Source of the DNA: Prevotellaceae bacterium UBA1787
GTDB taxonomy: Bacteria > Bacteroidota > Bacteroidia > Bacteroidales > Bacteroidaceae
Direction of reading: 5' to 3'
Length of the DNA: 7,982 nt
NCBI GenBank assembly: GCA_002315195.1
Contig: DCGD01000012.1
Coordinates: forward strand, 1 to 7,982
Shown here: positions 4,860-7,982 of the stretch, one piece after another
How the letters are laid out: each line of letters opens with the position of its first letter
Position numbering within the stretch: the first letter of the stretch is position 1
The notes under the pieces: model-generated
What the model was told of the DNA's origin: nothing
Seen by the model: the letters and a program-made list of their open reading frames with translations, nothing else
Database searches by the model: none
Translations under genes and position numbers: made by a program

Positions 4860-6350
4860 ATGAGTCGTATGATACAACGGCAAAGAGGATTGTCCGTACA
4901 GATAGAAGAAGAATCGCAAGTGCAGGTGCAAACACCCGTGCAGGTGATATTGGCAAGACTTTTGGAGTTGCCCGTGCCCGATTTGCAAAATCGCATCGCC
5001 AACGAAATGACGGAAAATCCCGCGCTTGAAAATGGTGAAGTTTCCGATGAAGACCCTAATGGTGATGAAGGCAATGACCTGGAAAACGTCGGCAATGAAG
5101 TTGTCGATGAAAACCCATGGGAAGAGGACAATCGTGAAAACTACGAAAACGAGGAGGAAATCCCGGTATATCAACCCAGCCAAACCATAACGGAAAGGCC
5201 GATAGACATCACATCTTCCGTACCTACCTTTTACGAGAACCTTGTGGCGCAACTTGGAGAGCAGGATTTGGATGAACAGGAACACAGCATCATGGAATAT
5301 CTCATAGGCACGCTTGACGTTGACGGCTTGATGAGAAAACCGCTTTACACTCTCGTAGACGAATTGGCGCTCAACTTGGGCATAGATGTGTCGGAAGAAG
5401 AGGTGGATCGGCTGCTCAAGGTGCTGCAGAGCTTTGACCCCATCGGCATAGGCGCCACAACCTTGCAGGAATGTTTTCTGCTACAGTTGAAGAGCAAGGA
5501 TTATCACTCTTCCTACAAAGACTTGGAACAGCAAATCATCAGCCAAAGTTTTGATGATTTCGCCAACAAGCGTTTTGATGCCTTGGTCCAGCGCTACAAG
5601 TTGGGGATAGATGAGGTGAGGACCATCTATGAGGACATGAAGCATCGTTTAAATCCACGTCCGGGCGGAGTTGTGGAAGACACAACATCTAACACGGGTG
5701 TACTCGTCATACCGGACTTTACGGTAACGGAAGATGAGGAAGGCAATTTCGACGTACGCCTTGCGGGCGAGGAGATACCCTCATTGTGCATCAGCCGTTC
5801 CTATCGTGAGACAATGAGTGACTATGCCAAGAATAGACCTCATTTGTCCAAGGAACAACAAGACGCATACATCTTCACCAAGAACCGCATAGAAGCCGCC
5901 CAAACATTCATCAACGCGCTGAAGCAACGTCAGGACACCATGCTACGGGTGATGAAGACGATTGTCAAGCTCCAGAAGGATTTTTTCCACGAAGGCGATG
6001 AGCAGAGTTTGCATCCCATGATCCTGCGTGACGTGGCGGAACGCTGCGGATATGACATTTCTACCATTTCACGCGTCAGCAACAGTAAATACGTTGAGAC
6101 ACCATTTGGAATTTTCCCTTTGAAATATTTTTTCAACAACAGTTTCACCAACACCGATGGTGAGGAGATATCGAAAGTAACACTGAAGCGTACGCTTAAG
6201 GGACTCATTGACGGTGAGGACAAAGACAACCCGTTGAATGATGATGTACTTGCGGAAATGATGAAAGAGAAAGGTTTCGATGTGGCACGCCGTACCATAG
6301 CAAAATATCGCGGGCAGATGGGGATACCCGTGGCAAGATTAAGGAAATGA
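4860..6350 (+). CDS. rpoN: RNA polymerase sigma-54 factor RpoN
   Basis: This 496-residue protein has the full sigma-54 layout. Region I (about 10-57) is Gln/Leu-rich and ends in MTENPALE, and directs promoter melting and response to AAA+ activators. An acidic region II (about 58-105) holds long Asp/Glu runs. The core-RNA-polymerase-binding region covers about 115-310, with SFDPIGIGATTLQEC as a landmark. A helix-turn-helix follows at about 389-408 (DVAERCGYDISTISRVSNSK), then FPLKYFF (419-425), and the RpoN box ARRTIAKYRG (476-485), which reads the -24 promoter element. The usual box ends in Glu (ARRTVAKYRE); here residue 485 is Gly. The start is ATG 4860; Met4 at 4869 is an alternative that would give a more ordinary leader. 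The gene overlaps the downstream membrane-protein gene by 4 bp, so the two are probably translated together. In Bacteroidetes RpoN works with enhancer-binding regulators in stress and surface-carbohydrate control. Confidence 0.96.
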   Translation: MSRMIQRQRGLSVQIEEESQVQVQTPVQVILARLLELPVPDLQNRIANEMTENPALENGEVSDEDPNGDEGNDLENVGNEVVDENPWEEDNRENYENEEEIPVYQPSQTITERPIDITSSVPTFYENLVAQLGEQDLDEQEHSIMEYLIGTLDVDGLMRKPLYTLVDELALNLGIDVSEEEVDRLLKVLQSFDPIGIGATTLQECFLLQLKSKDYHSSYKDLEQQIISQSFDDFANKRFDALVQRYKLGIDEVRTIYEDMKHRLNPRPGGVVEDTTSNTGVLVIPDFTVTEDEEGNFDVRLAGEEIPSLCISRSYRETMSDYAKNRPHLSKEQQDAYIFTKNRIEAAQTFINALKQRQDTMLRVMKTIVKLQKDFFHEGDEQSLHPMILRDVAERCGYDISTISRVSNSKYVETPFGIFPLKYFFNNSFTNTDGEEISKVTLKRTLKGLIDGEDKDNPLNDDVLAEMMKEKGFDVARRTIAKYRGQMGIPVARLRK

Positions 6351-6964
6351 AACAGAAATATATCATATATGCAGCCAAGATTTTTTCAATGCTGTTCGCA
6401 CCGTTCTATCTACCGTTGCTGGCATTCCTGCTGCTGTTTGCGTTCAGTTACATGGCATTGTTTCCATTGAACTATAAGTTGATGATAATAGTGTTGGTAT
6501 ATATATTCACCATATTGTTACCTTTGCTTGGAATATCCCTATGGCGCCGTTGGCGCGGGACTCCCCGTCATCAAATGAAAAGACGGGAGTTGCGTACCGT
6601 ACCATACTTCATTTTCATGGTCAGTTATTTTCTCTGTATCATAATCATGAAGTCCATCCATACCCCACATTTCCTCACCAGCATTCTCATTGCAGCGTTG
6701 GTGTTGCAATCGGTATGTATGTTTATCAACAATTGGTTTAGGATCAGCACCCATTCCGCGGCCGCGGGTTCCATGATAGGTGCTTTGATGGCTTATAGCA
6801 TCATTTTTTCATTCGACCCAACGTGGTGGCTTTGCCTTGCGCTGACAATAGCGGGGTGTGTAGGTAGCAGCCGTTTGATACTTAGGCAGCACAAACTGGG
6901 CGAGGTGAACTGGGGGCTTTTCGTTGGAACAATATGCGGCTTTACCATGATTCTTCTTGTTTGA
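6347..6964 (+). CDS. PAP2-like integral membrane protein
   Basis: The 205-residue protein is strongly hydrophobic, with about six membrane segments (roughly 13-36, 43-63, 85-101, 108-126, 139-172 and 190-204) and a basic cytoplasmic-type loop (66-83, WRRWRGTPRHQMKRR). It retains echoes of the PAP2 lipid-phosphatase signature. STHSAAAG (134-141) stands where PSGH is usual, and SRLILRQHKLGEV (175-187) fits SRx5Hx3D except that Glu186 replaces Asp. The first motif, Kx6RP, is reduced to a KRRELRTVP-like segment (78-86). It may be a lipid-phosphate phosphatase of a divergent Bacteroidetes group or a non-catalytic relative. Its ATG overlaps the rpoN stop as ATGA, so it depends on rpoN transcription and probably on translational coupling. 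A role in envelope lipid or undecaprenyl-phosphate recycling is inference; substrate is unknown. Confidence 0.75.
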   Translation: MKQKYIIYAAKIFSMLFAPFYLPLLAFLLLFAFSYMALFPLNYKLMIIVLVYIFTILLPLLGISLWRRWRGTPRHQMKRRELRTVPYFIFMVSYFLCIIIMKSIHTPHFLTSILIAALVLQSVCMFINNWFRISTHSAAAGSMIGALMAYSIIFSFDPTWWLCLALTIAGCVGSSRLILRQHKLGEVNWGLFVGTICGFTMILLV

Positions 6965-7021
6965 CAAAAATTGGCGTCTTGGTCATGCAAAGTGCCGAAA
7001 AAGTGCGAGATACAAAAATAT

Positions 7022-7029
7022 TACCTTTA
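7022..7029 (+). promoter_or_regulatory. Possible -7 promoter element of purE
   Basis: TACCTTTA matches TAnnTTTG except for the final base. No clear -33 TTTG lies 19-21 bases upstream. The 95-base gap after the membrane-protein gene leaves room for a promoter, with a predicted start near 7036 and a 24-base leader. Readthrough from the rpoN operon is the alternative, since I see no terminator between them. Confidence 0.4.
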
Positions 7030-7059
7030 TAACATTAATATTTAAACAATAGATAAAGT

Positions 7060-7566
7060 ATGGATGCAGTTGTAAGTATCATCATGGGCAGCACCAGTGA
7101 TCTTCCGATCATGGAAAAGGCGGCCCAGTTTTTGGATAGTATGGACGTTCCTTTTGAAATGAATGCGCTTTCAGCCCATCGCACCCCGGGTGAAGTGGAA
7201 AGTTTCGCAAAGAATGCCGCCAAGAGAGGCGTAAAGGTAATCCTCGCCGGAGCGGGGATGGCTGCGGCGCTGCCCGGAGTCATTGCGGCGCAGACAACCC
7301 TTCCCGTGATAGGCATTCCCATCAAAGGAATGCTTGATGGACTTGACGCCATGCTGTCCATTATCCAAATGCCTCCCGGCATACCTGTCGCCACGGTAGG
7401 AGTGAACGGGGCGCTCAATGCAGCCATCCTCGCCGTGGAGATGCTGGCGCTTTCCGATGCGGCTCTCGCTGAAAAATTGTCGACATACAAGGAAGGCCTG
7501 AAGTCAAAGATTGTCAAAGCCAACCGGGATTTGTCGGAAATCAAGTATAAGAACAAAGTAAATTAG
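7060..7566 (+). CDS. purE: N5-carboxyaminoimidazole ribonucleotide mutase PurE
   Basis: The 168-residue cytoplasmic enzyme converts N5-CAIR to CAIR in de novo purine synthesis. Family motifs are clear: MGSTSDLP (9-16), SAHRTP (38-43) with the catalytic His40, AGMAAALPG (65-73), LDGLDAMLSIIQMPPGIP (92-109) and ATVGVNGALNAA (111-122). Length is normal for class I PurE. The AALPG variant (Ala where E. coli-type enzymes have AHLPG) agrees with my memory of Bacteroidetes PurE and is not necessarily a defect. No purK, the usual partner enzyme, lies in the window. The ATG at 7060 has only a weak purine-rich GATAAAG upstream, as is common in the phylum. It is followed by ispG after 58 bases, and the two are probably cotranscribed. 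Confidence 0.97.
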   Translation: MDAVVSIIMGSTSDLPIMEKAAQFLDSMDVPFEMNALSAHRTPGEVESFAKNAAKRGVKVILAGAGMAAALPGVIAAQTTLPVIGIPIKGMLDGLDAMLSIIQMPPGIPVATVGVNGALNAAILAVEMLALSDAALAEKLSTYKEGLKSKIVKANRDLSEIKYKNKVN

Positions 7567-7576
7567 TCGAAAGGAG

Positions 7577-7615
7577 AAATGGCGGTTTCCATTTTGGGAA
7601 ATTCCCATTTCCGCC
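7577..7615 (+). promoter_or_regulatory. Competing hairpins in the purE-ispG leader
   Basis: AAATGG (7577-7582) can pair with CCATTT at 7589-7594 (6-base loop) or with a second CCATTT at 7605-7610. GGCGG (7581-7585) can instead pair with CCGCC (7611-7615), and TGGGAA/TTCCCA flank one base at 7601. These pairings overlap and are mutually exclusive, as in leader switches. No T run follows, so this is not a standard terminator. With so few base pairs, chance structure is quite possible. Confidence 0.35.
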
Positions 7616-7635
7616 CCGAAAAACATGAACGATAA
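7579..7635 (+). CDS. Possible 18-codon leader ORF overlapping the ispG start
   Basis: ATG at 7579 opens MAVSILGNSHFRPEKHER and stops at TAA 7633-7635, running 11 bases into ispG in another frame. An unusually good SD-like AAAGGAG (7570-7576) stands upstream, in a genome where such sites are rare, but only two bases separate it from the ATG, which is too close for efficient initiation. Its overlap with ispG would permit translational coupling. It may not be translated. Confidence 0.2.
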   Translation: MAVSILGNSHFRPEKHER

Positions 7636-7982
7636 TAATTATTTCAACTATCAGCGGCGCCATTCCTCCATTGTCCAGGTGGGAAAGACACCACTTGGAG
7701 GGAGTTATCCAATCCGTTTGCAGAGTATGACGACCACAGCGACAACGGACACGAACGCTTCCGTGGAGCAGTGCAGGAAGATAATCCGCGCGGGCGCCGA
7801 CTATGTCCGGCTGACCGCGCAGGGAATCCGCGAGGCGGAGAACCTACTCAATATCCGCAAACAACTGCATGCGGAACGCCGTTATACTCCGTTGGTGGCA
7901 GACATCCATTTCAATCCACAGGTGGCAGACGTCGCAGCCAAAATCGTGGAGAAAGTACGCATCAATCCGGGCAATTATGTCG
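7625..7982 (+). CDS. ispG: 4-hydroxy-3-methylbut-2-enyl diphosphate synthase IspG (5' part, partial)
   Basis: The first 119 codons of ispG (gcpE) are present; the gene runs off the right edge. The enzyme, a [4Fe-4S] protein, turns methylerythritol cyclodiphosphate into HMBPP, the penultimate step of the MEP isoprenoid pathway. Recognisable segments from the N-terminal TIM barrel are a PIRLQSMTTT segment (29-38), DTNASVEQ (42-49), AGADYVRLT (56-64), PLVADIHFNP (89-98) and VRINPGNYV (111-119). The cluster-binding Cys residues lie beyond the window. Bacteroidetes usually carry the long three-domain form, which cannot be checked here. The ATG at 7625 has no SD but an A-rich GAAAAAC upstream; no ATG lies upstream in frame within the intergenic gap. 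Confidence 0.95.
   Translation, partial: MNDNNYFNYQRRHSSIVQVGKTPLGGSYPIRLQSMTTTATTDTNASVEQCRKIIRAGADYVRLTAQGIREAENLLNIRKQLHAERRYTPLVADIHFNPQVADVAAKIVEKVRINPGNYV

Noticed and set aside
4788..5285. 165-codon minus-strand frame opposite rpoN
   Set aside because: It lies antisense to the well-conserved region I and acidic region of rpoN; codon pattern follows the rpoN strand.
6562..6588. CTCCCCGTC/GACGGGAG hairpin inside the membrane-protein gene
   Set aside because: It has a bulged base, lies in coding sequence for a basic loop, and no regulatory context makes it more than chance.
7035..7556. 173-codon minus-strand frame opposite purE
   Set aside because: It is the antisense shadow of purE, produced by purE codon usage; no motif or start context supports it.
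1..7982. CRISPR array, insertion sequence, toxin-antitoxin or defence island
   Set aside because: No regularly spaced repeats, transposase motifs or paired small toxin/antitoxin genes were found on either strand.

Overview
The window looks like chromosomal DNA of a Bacteroidales bacterium, most likely Prevotella-like. Three things point there: promoters of the Bacteroidetes form (TAnnTTTG at -7) before several genes, near absence of Shine-Dalgarno sites, and protein sequences typical of that order (a fused Nfn/GltD-type oxidoreductase, a Bacteroidetes-type RpoN and PurE). The species cannot be fixed from this sequence alone.

The left fifth (1-1150) is AT-rich and decayed. It holds a 19-codon C-terminal scrap on the plus strand. 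Facing it on the minus strand is a 171-residue ORF that appears to join the start of a DUF3853 protein to the middle of a DUF3987 protein. These two families usually sit side by side in Bacteroidales mobilizable and integrative elements. Between this remnant and a CAU-anticodon tRNA gene lies a gene-free stretch with two inverted pairs of GGGAAAACA around an 8-bp dyad. I read this region as the tRNA-proximal end of a decayed integrative element, possibly its attachment or recombination site. The tRNA has a near-consensus promoter and a perfect 13-bp terminator hairpin.

The rest is core genome, all on the plus strand. First come a 763-residue redox flavoprotein (NfnA-like/DHOD-B electron-transfer domain fused to an NADPH-dependent glutamate synthase small-subunit domain) and a TtcA-like tRNA thiolase; both are predicted iron-sulfur proteins. 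After a 225-base gap with its own promoter comes rpoN (sigma-54), which overlaps by 4 bp a PAP2-like integral membrane protein. A further promoter-like site precedes purE (purine synthesis), followed by the start of ispG (MEP isoprenoid pathway), which runs off the right edge. The purE-ispG gap carries competing small hairpins and a possible 18-codon leader ORF overlapping the ispG start.

I found no CRISPR array, intact transposase, toxin-antitoxin pair or recognisable defence system. The least explained part is the tRNA-proximal repeat region and its chimeric remnant ORF. Smaller oddities are the glycine ending the RpoN box, the very short predicted rpoN leader, the degenerate PAP2 motifs, and a 16-bp palindrome coding an interdomain linker.
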